Shown here piece after piece: positions 33,749-43,384 of a stretch of DNA of 64,000 nt; the first letter of the stretch is position 1; every line of letters starts with the position of its first letter. A model generated the notes under the pieces. The model had not been told where the DNA came from and made no database searches. It worked only from the letters and a program-made list of their open reading frames with translations. The position numbers and the translations under genes are program-made. The stretch is from Granulicella pectinivorans (lineage in GTDB: Bacteria > Acidobacteriota > Terriglobia > Terriglobales > Acidobacteriaceae). Where the stretch lies: contig NZ_FOZL01000001.1 in the NCBI RefSeq assembly GCF_900114625.1, forward strand, positions 3,224,001 to 3,288,000, written 5' to 3'.

Positions 33749-36400
33749 CTAAGTCCTGGCCGGATCGTTTGCATCCACATTCAGCCCGAGGTCCGTGAGC
33801 GCCTTCTGGGCTTTCTTCGCGTCGAACTTCCCGTCGCGAGCGAGTTTCGAGAGCGTGGCACCCACGATCGACGCTGCATTCACCTCGAAGTGCGCTCGCA
33901 GGTACTCGCGGTTGTCGCTGCGTCCGAAACCATCCGTGCCCAGTGTCACCAGGCGGCCCGGAAGCCAGGGAGACAGCGCATCCGGGATGACCTTCATATA
34001 GTCGCTGGCTGCAATGATCGGCCCTTCAGCACCTTCGAGGACTGTCTCCAGATAGTTCTTCTTCGCCTTCTCCGCCGGATGCAGACGATTCCAGCGCTCG
34101 GTCGCCAGCGCGTCGCGACGTACCTGGGTGTAGCTGGGAACGCTCCACACATCGGCGACGATCTTGTACTTCTCGGCCAGCATCGCCTGCGCCTTCAGCA
34201 CCTCGTTCAGGATCGGTCCGGAGCCAAACAACTGCACCGTGGCCTTGCCCTCGCCGGCCTGGAACTTGTAAAGACCCTTGAGAATGCCCTCGGCAACACC
34301 CTCCGGCATCGCCGGCATGGGGTAATCTTCGTTGTACATGGTCACGTAGTAGAAGACATCCTCCATCTTCTCGTACATGCGCTTGATGCCGTCCTGCACC
34401 ACGACTGCAAGCTCAAACGCGTAGGCAGGATCGTACGACACGCAGGTCGGAATCGTCGCCGAAAGCACATGGCTGTGGCCGTCCTGATGTTGCAGCCCTT
34501 CGCCGAGCATCGTCGTACGGCCAGCCGTGCCACCCATCATGAATCCCTTGCCCCGCGAGTCCGCGAACGCCCAGGCCATATCGCCAATGCGCTGGAAGCC
34601 GAACATCGAGTAGTACATGTAGAAGGGAATCATCGGCACGCCGTAGTTCGAATACGCCGTTCCCGCAGCGGTAAACGAGGCCATCGACCCGGCTTCCGTG
34701 ATGCCTTCCTCCAAAATCTGCCCAGTCTTCTTTTCGCTGTACGAGAGCAACATCGCCGCGTCGTGCGGCACATACTTCTGCCCCTCCGGCGCGTAGATCG
34801 AGACTGCTTTCATCACCGATTCAAAACCGAAGGTGCGGCCCTCGTCCGGAATGATGGGAACCACGAGCTTGCCCACGACCGGATTCTTCAGCAGGCCGTT
34901 CATCAAATTCACAAAGCTCATCGTCGTCGAAACGGCCCGACCCTTCGATCCGCTCAGCCAGTCCTTGTAAAAGTCCAGCTCGGGTGCCTTGAACTCGATC
35001 TTCGGCACGGTGCGAGAGGGCAGGTAGCCGCCCATCTCCTTGCGGCGAGCATGCATGTACTGCATCTCGGGGGTATCGTCCGCCGGCCGGAAGGGGCTGG
35101 CATCCTTCACCGTCTGCTCGGGAACGGGAATGTTGAAGAACTTCTGGAACGCATCGAGACCGTCGTCCGTCAGTTTCTTCGAAGAGTGCGTCGGGTTTCT
35201 CGCCTGGTCGGCCGCGATACCGTAGCCTTTCACTGTCTTGGCCAGCACCACGGTCGGGCCGCCCTTATGCTCTGTCGCCTGCTTGTAGGCGTTGTAGACC
35301 TTCAATGGATCATGTCCGCCGCGCGTCAGAAGCTGCAACTCCGCATCCGTCTTATCCTTCACCAGCTCGATGAGCTCCGGATACTTGCCGAAGAACTCCT
35401 TGCGCAGATACGCGCCGTCCTTCGCCTTGAACGCCTGGTACTCGCCATCCACGCACTCTTCCATGCGCTTCAGCAGCAGGCCGGACTTGTCCCTGGCGAA
35501 CAGCTCATCCCAGTCCGACCCCCAGATCACCTTGATCACGTTCCAGCCTGCTCCGCGGAACATCCCTTCCAGTTCATCGATGATGCGGCTATTGCCGCGA
35601 ACTGGTCCGTCCAGCCTCTGCAGGTTACAGTTCACGACGAAGATCAGGTTGTCGAGCTTCTCCCGTGTACCCAGCGAGATTGCACCCAGCGTGTCGACCT
35701 CATCCGTCTCGCCGTCGCCCAGGAACGCCCAGACCTTGCGGTCGGTCTTCTCGATCAGGCCGCGGTTCTCCAGGTACTTCATGAACCGAGCCTGATAAAG
35801 CGCATTCAGGGGCCCGATGCCCATCGAAACAGTGGGGAAGTTCCAGAAATCCTTCATCAGCCACGGGTGCGGATAGCTCGAAAGGCCAGGGGTATCGCGC
35901 AGTTCGTGGCGGAAGTTTTTCAGATGCTGTTCGGTGAGGCGCCCTTCGAGGAACGCACGCGCATAAAGACCCGGCGAGGCGTGCCCCTGGAAGTAGATGA
36001 AGTCGCCCGGCTGGTCGCCGTAGGAGGCATGGAAGAAGTGGTTGAACCCCACCTCCAGCAGCGTGGCCTGCGACTGGTACGTCGAGATATGGCCGCCGAT
36101 ACCCGCGTCCTTCTTGTTCTGCAGGTGAACCATCGACATCGCGTTCCAGCGAATCAGGCTCTCAACCTTCTTTTCCATGGCGAGATCACCCGGATAGGCA
36201 ACCTGGTCTTCCACCGGAATTGTGTTCTTGTACGGCGTCGAAACGCCTGCGGGTGTGGCTACGCCCTTTTCAAGCGCCCTTTTCTTCAGAGCCTCCAGAA
36301 GCTCCGTCCCAAGCTCCCGGCCTTCGGCGACTACATCGTCAAACGCTTCCATCCACTCCGCAACCTGTGCGGCAAAATCCTGCTTCGCGGCGCTATCCAT
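33749..36400 (-). CDS. aceE: Pyruvate dehydrogenase E1 component, homodimeric type
   Basis: An 883-residue thiamine-diphosphate enzyme that decarboxylates pyruvate and loads the acetyl group onto the E2 lipoyl domain. Its length matches E. coli AceE (887). Visible are GGHISTYQSQATLLEVGFNH, GLSSYPHPWLM, the ThDP site FLGDGETDEVD...VVNCNLQRLDG, and the C-terminal VTLGTDGFGRSD. The frame is open further upstream, but family similarity begins after ATG 36400 (GGAG upstream), and an upstream start would run into the divergent TPR gene. E2 and E3 genes are not in the window. Confidence 0.96.
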   Translation of the reverse strand: MDSAAKQDFAAQVAEWMEAFDDVVAEGRELGTELLEALKKRALEKGVATPAGVSTPYKNTIPVEDQVAYPGDLAMEKKVESLIRWNAMSMVHLQNKKDAGIGGHISTYQSQATLLEVGFNHFFHASYGDQPGDFIYFQGHASPGLYARAFLEGRLTEQHLKNFRHELRDTPGLSSYPHPWLMKDFWNFPTVSMGIGPLNALYQARFMKYLENRGLIEKTDRKVWAFLGDGETDEVDTLGAISLGTREKLDNLIFVVNCNLQRLDGPVRGNSRIIDELEGMFRGAGWNVIKVIWGSDWDELFARDKSGLLLKRMEECVDGEYQAFKAKDGAYLRKEFFGKYPELIELVKDKTDAELQLLTRGGHDPLKVYNAYKQATEHKGGPTVVLAKTVKGYGIAADQARNPTHSSKKLTDDGLDAFQKFFNIPVPEQTVKDASPFRPADDTPEMQYMHARRKEMGGYLPSRTVPKIEFKAPELDFYKDWLSGSKGRAVSTTMSFVNLMNGLLKNPVVGKLVVPIIPDEGRTFGFESVMKAVSIYAPEGQKYVPHDAAMLLSYSEKKTGQILEEGITEAGSMASFTAAGTAYSNYGVPMIPFYMYYSMFGFQRIGDMAWAFADSRGKGFMMGGTAGRTTMLGEGLQHQDGHSHVLSATIPTCVSYDPAYAFELAVVVQDGIKRMYEKMEDVFYYVTMYNEDYPMPAMPEGVAEGILKGLYKFQAGEGKATVQLFGSGPILNEVLKAQAMLAEKYKIVADVWSVPSYTQVRRDALATERWNRLHPAEKAKKNYLETVLEGAEGPIIAASDYMKVIPDALSPWLPGRLVTLGTDGFGRSDNREYLRAHFEVNAASIVGATLSKLARDGKFDAKKAQKALTDLGLNVDANDPART

Positions 36401-36503
36401 ATCTGTGTGAGGCTCCAATTCTGTTCGAGAACACATCGCGCCAACCCTGCCCCGGTCAACGTCACCGCTTATAACGATATAAGGCTTACGCGAAAACGTC
36501 ATC

Positions 36504-36534
36504 TTGCCCGCTAAACGCACAAGCTTGTTATAGT
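36504..36534 (+). promoter_or_regulatory. Extended -10 promoter abutting start codon
   Basis: TTGCCC (36504-36509), then an extended -10 TGTTATAGT (TATAGT at 36529-36534). Transcription would begin at or next to the ATG at 36541, so the mRNA is probably leaderless. No ribosome binding site is visible. Confidence 0.5.
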
Positions 36535-36540
36535 TCCGCC

Positions 36541-38187
36541 ATGCCCTTTCGGTGTCGTCTATGCGCGGCCGCCATCGCGGTCTTCCTCGTGCTGCGTGGC
36601 CCTGCACTCGCGCAGATCGACGATACGCGGCACCTGCAGGAGTGGGAGCAGTGCACCGATTCGGATGTCCGCGCAGCCATCGAAGCCTGCACCTCCATCC
36701 TCGATGCCCGTATCGATCCGCCCGCGCAACTCGCCGTCGCCTTCAACAGCCGGGGCGTAGCGCACTTTACCCGAGGAGAGTCCGATCTCGCGCTCGCCGA
36801 CCTCTTCCAGGCAATCCGCCTCCGTCCCGGATATGCCGTCGCCCTGAACAACCGGGGCACTGTCTACGCAAACCGCCACGCCTATGATCTTGCGATCGCC
36901 GACTTCACCGAGGCACTCCGCGTCGACACCACGCACGCCCCCGGCTTCGATCCCGCCAGCACCCTGGCCAGCCGTGGCGCGGTGTACGCCCTCCAGGGTG
37001 ACTCCGAGCACGCCATCGAGGACTTCACGCAGGTCATCCAGCGCAGGCCCACCGATGCGGAAGCTTTCTTCAACCGAGCCAACGCCCGCGTCAGCTCCGG
37101 AGACCTAGCCCGTGCGCTCGAAGACTACGAGAGGGCGCTCGCCCTGCACCCGGGGCTCCCTGGCGTCGCCGAAGCACGAAAGAGGACCGCGCAACGTGCC
37201 GGGCTCCTGGCCCCGCCTGAAGGCCCTCAGCCTTCTCTCCCCGTCTGTGTCGCTCTGCCCCGCAGCTCACCGCAGGCCCAGCCGTCGTACGTTGACGATG
37301 CCGTCGATCATCTCCGCAAGAGCATCCCGGAGCTGCGCAGCCTCTGGCCTGAACCCGCCGATAGCACTCAAACTGCCTCGATCATCGCGCAAACCTCGGC
37401 GGCCATCGCGGCGATGCTCCCCAGGATTCCTAATCTCATTGCACGCGAGGAGGTCCGGCGCAACGTACGGACAGAGACCGCAGCGAAGGCCGTGCAGGTC
37501 CCTTCAGGGGGAGGCCGGGGAGGACGCCTTGGTCGGGCCGATATGAATGAGGGGGGCAATGAGCCCTCGTCGCACGAAGTGACCACCGTCTACACCTACC
37601 GCATCGTCCGGCGGCATGAACCCTTGGACGCTCAGGACATGGACGCCCAGGACGTAGAAGAGCTTCGTACCGACGCGAAGAACCGCCCGCTCGCTGCCAC
37701 CGACGATGCGCAGAACGTCGGATTCGGCGCACTGTGGCTCCTCTTCGCCCCGGCCAATCTCGAAGAAGCGCACTTCCGCTCTCTCGGCCGGCAGAAGATC
37801 GCCGGTCACGAGACCTTCGTGCTCTCCTTCGTTCAGCGGACTGACAAGGCGCGGCTCGGTACCGTGGTTGGACCGGTCAACGCGCGTTGCAACACCTTCA
37901 TCCAGGGTGTCGTCTGGATCGATCAGGCCAGCTTCCATCTCATCCGCATGCAAACCGACCTTTTGGCACCGATCCCCGGTCTCCAGATCGAGAAGATACG
38001 CTCCATCCTCAAGTACTCCGAGGTCAGGATCCCTGAGCGGGCTCTCTCGCTTTGGCTTCCCACCGATGTCAGCATCAGTTGGAAGCAGGGCGTGCAGGAC
38101 GACAGCGAGACCCACCACTATTCGAAGTACCGCCTCTTCGCCGGCACCGCCCGGATTGTACCGGTCACCGACCCTACGCCACCCTAG
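36541..38187 (+). CDS. Secreted TPR-repeat protein
   Basis: A 548-residue exported protein. The signal peptide ends near residue 25 (FLVLRGPALAQ). Residues about 60-215 contain about four tetratricopeptide repeats (AFNSRGVAHFTRGESDLALA; ALNNRGTVYANRHAYDLAIA; AEAFFNRANARVSSGDLARA). The C-terminal part (about 340-540), with TVYTYRIVRRHEPLD and GVVWIDQASFHLIRMQTDLL, looks like a LolA-like half-barrel seen in many acidobacterial secreted proteins. The function is unknown. It is divergent from aceE. Confidence 0.8.
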   Translation: MPFRCRLCAAAIAVFLVLRGPALAQIDDTRHLQEWEQCTDSDVRAAIEACTSILDARIDPPAQLAVAFNSRGVAHFTRGESDLALADLFQAIRLRPGYAVALNNRGTVYANRHAYDLAIADFTEALRVDTTHAPGFDPASTLASRGAVYALQGDSEHAIEDFTQVIQRRPTDAEAFFNRANARVSSGDLARALEDYERALALHPGLPGVAEARKRTAQRAGLLAPPEGPQPSLPVCVALPRSSPQAQPSYVDDAVDHLRKSIPELRSLWPEPADSTQTASIIAQTSAAIAAMLPRIPNLIAREEVRRNVRTETAAKAVQVPSGGGRGGRLGRADMNEGGNEPSSHEVTTVYTYRIVRRHEPLDAQDMDAQDVEELRTDAKNRPLAATDDAQNVGFGALWLLFAPANLEEAHFRSLGRQKIAGHETFVLSFVQRTDKARLGTVVGPVNARCNTFIQGVVWIDQASFHLIRMQTDLLAPIPGLQIEKIRSILKYSEVRIPERALSLWLPTDVSISWKQGVQDDSETHHYSKYRLFAGTARIVPVTDPTPP

Positions 38188-38316
38188 CCCAAGAGTCTTG
38201 GCCTCCCGCATAAGCGAACGCCATCTCGCCCGCTCAAGGGCAACCCGCAGGCATGTGTGGCGACGCAGAACGAAACTCTAGCACTCCCGGATCTCGGCAC
38301 ATCGTGCGGCGTGTAC

Positions 38317-38322
38317 TACACT
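38317..38322 (+). promoter_or_regulatory. -10-like element close to a start codon
   Basis: TACACT lies 10 bases before the ATG at 38333, and there is no Shine-Dalgarno sequence. This suggests a leaderless or very short-leader transcript. Confidence 0.3.
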
Positions 38323-38332
38323 AACCGCATCC

Positions 38333-39583
38333 ATGCCCACACGACGCTCTTTCCTGCTCTCGTCCGCTGCCGCTACTGCGGCTCTGCCTCTTGCTGCCCA
38401 GTCCGCCCCGGTGCTTCCCGCTCCCATCGCCGCGCTCAGCAACCGCAGCCATGAAGCTGTGCCCATCACGCTCGCTGAGCGGCAAAGGCGCGTAGACCGG
38501 GCCCGTGAGCTGATGAAGCAGCAGAAGATAGCAGCGATCGCGATCACCGGCGGAACCTCGCTCGTCTACTTCACCGGCATCCGCTCCGGGGTGTCGGAGC
38601 GCATGTTCGCATGGATCCTCCCCGCCTCGGGCGCACCATACATCGTCTGCCCGGCGTTTGAAGAGGCGCGAATGACCGAGCAGCTCTCGCAGATGCCGGA
38701 TGGCGCGCACACCCGCATCTACACCTGGAACGAAGATGAAGACCCGTATGCGCTTCTCGTCGCCCACATTCCCGGCCCGGGCCCGCTCGCTCTCGATGAG
38801 CGTGTGCCCTTCGTCTATGCGGACCGCCTGGCCAAGGCAGCGCCATCCCGCACGATTGTGTCTGGCATTCCGGTCACTGCCGGCTGCCGCGCCATCAAAT
38901 CGTCCGCCGAACTGGCGATCATGCAGCTTGCCAACAACATCACGCTCTCCTGCTATAAAGCAGCCTACGAATCGGGCCATCCGGGGATGACGACGGCCGA
39001 GTTCACGGCGCTCGTGTCGAAGGGGTTTGCTCAGTGTGGCGTCTCCGGTGCGATCTCCTGCCAGACCGGCGAGTGGTCTGCGCTTCCGCATGGGTCGATC
39101 AAGCCGCAGGTCATTCGCGAGAACCAGATCGTACTCATCGACGATGGCTGCGTGCTCGAAGGGTACGTCTCGGATATCTCGCGCACCTTCGTCTACGGCA
39201 AGGCCAGCGATCGTCAGAAGAAGATTTTCGATGTCGTTCATGCGGCGCAGGCCGCGGCTCTGTCGGCAGCAAAGGTGGGTGCACCCTGCCATGTGGTCGA
39301 TGACGCCGCACGGAAGATCGTGACGGATGCCGGATTCGGCCCGGACTACAAGACGTTTTCCCATCGGCTGGGCCATGGAATCGGCATGGACGGCCATGAG
39401 TGGCCGTATCTGGTCCGCGGAAACAACCAGCCGCTTGAAGTGGGGATGTGCTTCTCCGACGAGCCCGGGATCTATCTACCGGGCGAGTTCGGGGTCAGGC
39501 TGGAAGACGATTGGCACATGGCCGCGCAGGGCGGAGTGATGTTTACGCCGACCAGCAGCAGCCTGGAGCATCCCTTCGACTAG
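38333..39583 (+). CDS. Tat-exported M24 metallopeptidase (Xaa-Pro aminopeptidase-like)
   Basis: A 416-residue protein. The N-terminus MPTRRSFLLSSAAATAALPL is a twin-arginine signal. After a creatinase-type N-terminal domain (about 45-190) comes the pita-bread catalytic domain. The five metal ligands are in place: Asp270 (IDDG), Asp281 (VSDISRTF), His348 (RLGHGIGMDGHE), Glu377 (SDEPGIY) and Glu391 (VRLEDD). It should cleave N-terminal residues ahead of proline from peptides in the periplasm; a dipeptidase role is also possible. It stands alone. Confidence 0.9.
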   Translation: MPTRRSFLLSSAAATAALPLAAQSAPVLPAPIAALSNRSHEAVPITLAERQRRVDRARELMKQQKIAAIAITGGTSLVYFTGIRSGVSERMFAWILPASGAPYIVCPAFEEARMTEQLSQMPDGAHTRIYTWNEDEDPYALLVAHIPGPGPLALDERVPFVYADRLAKAAPSRTIVSGIPVTAGCRAIKSSAELAIMQLANNITLSCYKAAYESGHPGMTTAEFTALVSKGFAQCGVSGAISCQTGEWSALPHGSIKPQVIRENQIVLIDDGCVLEGYVSDISRTFVYGKASDRQKKIFDVVHAAQAAALSAAKVGAPCHVVDDAARKIVTDAGFGPDYKTFSHRLGHGIGMDGHEWPYLVRGNNQPLEVGMCFSDEPGIYLPGEFGVRLEDDWHMAAQGGVMFTPTSSSLEHPFD

Positions 39584-39602
39584 CGCGGTTGCCCTGACCG
39601 CT

Positions 39603-40109
39603 CTACCGCCTCCGGATCGCTTCGGCCTGGAGGTCGTCCAGGAACTGCTTGACGTTCGTGTGTTCGCCAAGAATGTAGTGGCCGAGAAACCGGTTGAAGG
39701 GACTCTTGATCAAACTGTCTTCAACCATGGTTACCTCGGTGGCGTTCTCACCCGCGGGGCGGGACGTGTACGTCCACGTTCCGTCGAAGGACGGGTTGCC
39801 CAGGCTCCGCACAACAAGGCGGCTCTTTGGAGCCTCTTCCACCTGGCAGAGCGTGATGGCGGTTTTACTATGGAACTCGACCCAGCAGCGACCATCGACA
39901 GTGTCCTGTACAGGGACGACTTTATCCAGGGTTGCCCGCCACTGAGATTGCGTCGAGGTGTCATCGACCAACTGCCATACCCTGTCCTGCGAGGCTTGAA
40001 CGATCCCCTGAGCGACGGCGTGGTGCTCCCGGGGGAGCCGTCGTCCCATGACGTAGACGGTTCCGAATGCGATGATGAGAAGCACTGCCAAGCCACGCCA
40101 GAAGGCCAT
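39603..40109 (-). CDS. SRPBCC (START-like) domain protein with N-terminal membrane helix
   Basis: A 168-residue protein. One membrane helix (AFWRGLAVLLIIAFGTVYVM) anchors a helix-grip domain of the polyketide-cyclase/START type (about 35-165: IVQASQDRVWQLVDDTS, VTMVEDSLIKSPFNRFL). It binds an unknown hydrophobic ligand. GGGAGGG precedes ATG 40109. The gene starts 11 bases after the argJ stop, so it is co-transcribed with argJ, with no obvious functional link. Confidence 0.75.
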   Translation of the reverse strand: MAFWRGLAVLLIIAFGTVYVMGRRLPREHHAVAQGIVQASQDRVWQLVDDTSTQSQWRATLDKVVPVQDTVDGRCWVEFHSKTAITLCQVEEAPKSRLVVRSLGNPSFDGTWTYTSRPAGENATEVTMVEDSLIKSPFNRFLGHYILGEHTNVKQFLDDLQAEAIRRR

Positions 40110-40120
40110 CGTTCCCTCCC

Positions 40121-41362
40121 TTAGGTGGAGTAGTCCGCGTTGATCTTGACATACTCTTCGGTGAGGTCGCAGGTCAGAAAGCGGCAACTCGCCTCTCCCT
40201 CGCCGAGATCGATCTCGATGGTGTACTCCCGGGCCGTCATTGCCTCGTGAGCCGCTGCCTCGTCGAATGCCGGAGAGCGCATACCGCCTTCAAACACAGG
40301 CAGCCCCCCAATCCGAATGCTGACGTTCGCCGGATCGAAGGAGACGCCGCTGTAACCGGTTGCGGCCATCAGGCGTCCCCAGTTCGGGTCGGCGCTGGAC
40401 CAGGCGGTCTTGCAGAGAGGAGAGTGCGCGATCGAGCGCGCCACGGTCTTCGCATCCGCTTCGGTGGCGGCGCCTGAGATCGCGAGGGTGACCACATGGC
40501 CGACGCCTTCGCCATCGTCGACGATCTGGTGCGCCAGTGAGCCGCAGACCAGCTTCAGGGCGCTCTCGAAGGCCTCGGCGGTTCGGTCGTCGAGCCTGAC
40601 GCCGCTCACGCCGCTGGCGAGCAGGAGAACCGTATCGTTGGTCGACGTGTCGCCGTCGATCGAGATGGAGTTGAAGCTGTCCTCGACGGCACGCGGCATC
40701 ACCTCGCGAAGCTGCGCGGCATCCGCTGCAATGTCGGTGAAGAGATAGACGAGCATCGTGGCGTGCGGGGGAACCGGGGGCCCAAGCTGCGGATGAATCA
40801 TGCCCGCACCCTTGCAGACGCCAAAGATGCGCACTTCCACGCCGTCGACATCAATGGTGGCGCGCGCCACCTTCTTCTTGGTATCGGTGGTGAGGATGGC
40901 CGTGGCGAATGCCTCCGCCTGCTCCGCTCCGTCGCCGAGGACGGCTGCGATCGCCGGCATGGCCGCTACCACCTTGCCTGCCGGAAAAGGAACACCGATG
41001 ATGCCGGTCGATGACGGAAAGACCTCATCGAAGATGCAACCGAAGGTCTCGGCGGCGGCAACGCACGTCTCGACGCAACCCTGGATGCCTGCCTCGCCCG
41101 TAGCGCAGTTGGCATTGCCCGCGTTGACCACCACGGCCGAAACCCGCCCTCCGGTTGCGGCGAGGTGCCTGCGCCCTACGGTAACCGGTGCCGCAACCAC
41201 GCGATTCTTCGTATACATGGCCGCCGCGGAGGCTCCGCGCGGTGCCACCGCTACTGCTACATCGGGATTTCCGCTTGCCTTAATCCCAGCCTTGACTGCG
41301 CCCCAGAGAAATCCCTGTGGCAAACCGCTCTGCCCATCCTGCCCGCTATACGCCATCTTCAC
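40121..41362 (-). CDS. argJ: Bifunctional ornithine acetyltransferase / N-acetylglutamate synthase
   Basis: A 413-residue arginine-pathway enzyme. It moves acetyl from N-acetylornithine to glutamate and, in bifunctional forms, also uses acetyl-CoA. It self-cleaves to alpha and beta chains before a Thr nucleophile, here Thr202 in PPHATMLVYLFTD. Other signatures are NAGNANCATG, PSSTGIIG, KGAGMIHP, NSISIDGDTSTNDT and DPNWGR. The start is GTG 41362 or ATG 41356. It is divergent from araD. Confidence 0.95.
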   Translation of the reverse strand: MKMAYSGQDGQSGLPQGFLWGAVKAGIKASGNPDVAVAVAPRGASAAAMYTKNRVVAAPVTVGRRHLAATGGRVSAVVVNAGNANCATGEAGIQGCVETCVAAAETFGCIFDEVFPSSTGIIGVPFPAGKVVAAMPAIAAVLGDGAEQAEAFATAILTTDTKKKVARATIDVDGVEVRIFGVCKGAGMIHPQLGPPVPPHATMLVYLFTDIAADAAQLREVMPRAVEDSFNSISIDGDTSTNDTVLLLASGVSGVRLDDRTAEAFESALKLVCGSLAHQIVDDGEGVGHVVTLAISGAATEADAKTVARSIAHSPLCKTAWSSADPNWGRLMAATGYSGVSFDPANVSIRIGGLPVFEGGMRSPAFDEAAAHEAMTAREYTIEIDLGEGEASCRFLTCDLTEEYVKINADYST

Positions 41363-41418
41363 ACTTTATCGCAGAGGCCAAGTATCCTGTTTGAGAAAGC
41401 CTTTTCTGGAGAGAAGAC

Positions 41419-42111
41419 ATGCTGCTTGAGAAGCTCCGCGCCGAAGTCCTTGAAGCCAACCTGGAACTGGTCCGCCGCGGCCTGGTTCTGTATACGTTCG
41501 GGAATGCCTCCGGCGTGGACAGGGAACAGGGGTTGGTAGTCATCAAGCCCTCCGGCGTCGATTACGACGACCTGCGTCCGGAGCACATGGTGGTCACCGA
41601 TCTCAACGGGAAGATCGTCGAGGGCAACCTCAACCCTTCGAGCGATCTCGACACGCATACGCTGCTGTATCGCGAGTTTCCTGCCATCGGCGCCGTGGTT
41701 CACACGCACTCGGAGTACGCCACAAGTTGGGCCCAGGCAGGCCTCGATATTCCGGCGCTGGGCACCACGCACGCGGACTACTTCTACGGTCCAATTCCAT
41801 GCACCGAGCCGCTGACCGACGAAGCCATTGGCGGCCGCTACGTTCACGAGACCGGCGTGGCGATTGTGAAGCGCTTCGCCGGGATCGACCCGATGGCGGT
41901 TCCTGCCTGCCTGGTGGCGGGGCATGCTCCGTTTGTCTGGGGCAAGACGCCGGATGACGCGGCGCACAACGCCGTCGTGTTGGAGGCGGTGGCACGCATG
42001 GCGATTCGCACCGTGCAGCTCAACTCGCTCGCCGGTGTCTCGCAGTCGCTGCTTGATCGGCACTACTTCCGCAAGCATGGCGCGAATGCGACGTATGGGC
42101 AGAAGAGCTAG
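41419..42111 (+). CDS. araD: L-ribulose-5-phosphate 4-epimerase
   Basis: A 230-residue class II aldolase-fold enzyme. It interconverts L-ribulose-5-phosphate and D-xylulose-5-phosphate by retro-aldol chemistry with Zn. The signature is strong: LYTFGNASGVDREQG, KPSGVDYDDL, zinc ligands His95 and His97 in VVHTHSEYA, HADYFYGPIPCTEPL, and the C-terminal HYFRKHG. GGAGAG precedes the ATG. Its product feeds the pentose-phosphate route, as does the xylulokinase at 44448-45911. Confidence 0.95.
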   Translation: MLLEKLRAEVLEANLELVRRGLVLYTFGNASGVDREQGLVVIKPSGVDYDDLRPEHMVVTDLNGKIVEGNLNPSSDLDTHTLLYREFPAIGAVVHTHSEYATSWAQAGLDIPALGTTHADYFYGPIPCTEPLTDEAIGGRYVHETGVAIVKRFAGIDPMAVPACLVAGHAPFVWGKTPDDAAHNAVVLEAVARMAIRTVQLNSLAGVSQSLLDRHYFRKHGANATYGQKS

Positions 42112-42146
42112 TTGACGATCAATCCTGACTGTGCGACGGTGGCCGT

Positions 42147-43349
42147 ATGCGATCTTTCAAGCCCTTAGCCGCTCTCCTGGTGGCCACTACGGTGTTGTGC
42201 GTCGGCGTGGCTGCGCGTGTGCCGGTCAGCGCCATGCCCGGCTACCAGTTGGATATCGAGGAGTGGATCAGGACCGGGAGGATCGCCGATACCTTCACCC
42301 CGCTTGCCTACCCCTTGTTTGCCGGCTCTGCATATCGCCTCGGGCACAATCACGGTATCCTCGCGGCACAAATTCTGCTCCATCTGGCTATGGTCCTGAT
42401 GGCCTACCTGATCCTGCGTGAACTGCGTGTCTCTCCCCTCCGCAGCGCATTGGGATCGCTGCCCATTGCCCTGTCGCCGGACCTTCTCCTGGCCGTCACG
42501 AAGGTGTGGGACTTTGCGTTGAGCACCTTTGTGATGCTTTTGCTTGTCCTCTGCTTCCTGAAGATCGCGAACCGCAGGGGATTTGCGGGGTGGGGTCTAA
42601 CCATCGCATCGGGAGCTGCCTTCGGCTTTGCCATGGCCAGCCGGGCCAATCTCATTATCCTTCTGCCAGTTGCTGTCGTACTCTTTTTTGTCATTGGCCG
42701 ATCGGCTGCAAAGTCGATCGTGGCGACCGGTGCAGCAGTATTCCTAGTCGTCGCATTTTCCGGATTTGCGATGGTCGGGATTGCGAGTCATGGCTCGGTC
42801 TTTATCCCGCGCAATGGGCCCTACAACCTTTATGCCGGACACAATCCCTACACGATCGAAGAGATGATCCAGTATGAAAATGGCGAGCCATCGATTCGTC
42901 CGGCGATCACACCAACTTATTCCGGACTGAGCTCGGACGACATGTACGCGCACAGCCTTGAGCCGTTCTACATGCAGCAGGCAGAGCACTTCATCGTCCA
43001 CAACCCGGGGACGGAGATCAAGCTGCTTGGAGTCAAGCTCTTTACCCTGCTGCGGCCGGACACCAAGGTACAGCCGCTTCATTCGGGCGGCGGTATGGCG
43101 AAGGCTGTCCTTGCACTTCCCGTGCCGATCTTTCTGGCCATGCTTCTGCTTACGGGGCGCCGGGCGCTGTTGCCTGTCGACTGGCTTTTGATCCTGGTCG
43201 AGACTCTGTATGTGGTGCCGTTCCTGATCACGAACTCGGATCCGCGGTTTCGCTCGCCGCTCGATGCGGTGCTTTTGCTGCACAGCGTCAGTCTTCTGGA
43301 TCGCTATCTGAAGCGGCGAGCCCCGGCCAGTGTGTCGGCCGAGGCGTAG
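42147..43349 (+). CDS. Polytopic membrane protein, possible GT-C/ArnT-like glycosyltransferase
   Basis: A 400-residue protein with about nine to ten membrane helices. An early luminal loop after helix 1 holds acidic residues (YQLDIEEWIRTGRI), loosely reminiscent of the catalytic Asp/Glu loop of dolichyl-phosphate-mannose or ArnT-type GT-C enzymes. A large extramembrane loop sits at about 215-290. I do not recognise a defined family. It starts 35 bases after araD and may be co-transcribed with it. Its final stop codon lies in a 19-bp tandem duplication. Confidence 0.6.
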   Translation: MRSFKPLAALLVATTVLCVGVAARVPVSAMPGYQLDIEEWIRTGRIADTFTPLAYPLFAGSAYRLGHNHGILAAQILLHLAMVLMAYLILRELRVSPLRSALGSLPIALSPDLLLAVTKVWDFALSTFVMLLLVLCFLKIANRRGFAGWGLTIASGAAFGFAMASRANLIILLPVAVVLFFVIGRSAAKSIVATGAAVFLVVAFSGFAMVGIASHGSVFIPRNGPYNLYAGHNPYTIEEMIQYENGEPSIRPAITPTYSGLSSDDMYAHSLEPFYMQQAEHFIVHNPGTEIKLLGVKLFTLLRPDTKVQPLHSGGGMAKAVLALPVPIFLAMLLLTGRRALLPVDWLLILVETLYVVPFLITNSDPRFRSPLDAVLLLHSVSLLDRYLKRRAPASVSAEA

Positions 43350-43384
43350 TCGAGCGTTCTAGAAGTAGTCGAGCGTTCTAGAAG
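43347..43384. repeat. 19-bp perfect tandem duplication at convergent gene ends
   Basis: TAGTCGAGCGTTCTAGAAG occurs at 43347-43365 and again at 43366-43384. The first copy supplies the stop codon of the plus-strand gene (TAG 43347-43349); the second supplies that of the minus-strand gene (43380-43378). Confidence 0.9.

Noticed and set aside
33731..36514. A 927-codon open frame on the plus strand, antisense to aceE
   Set aside because: It lies wholly opposite a well-supported enzyme, has a His/Arg-rich composition with no family match, and is a by-product of high GC codon bias.
36401..36607. Longer aceE start at 36607
   Set aside because: The extra 69 residues do not resemble E1, and they would overlap the divergent TPR gene and its promoter.
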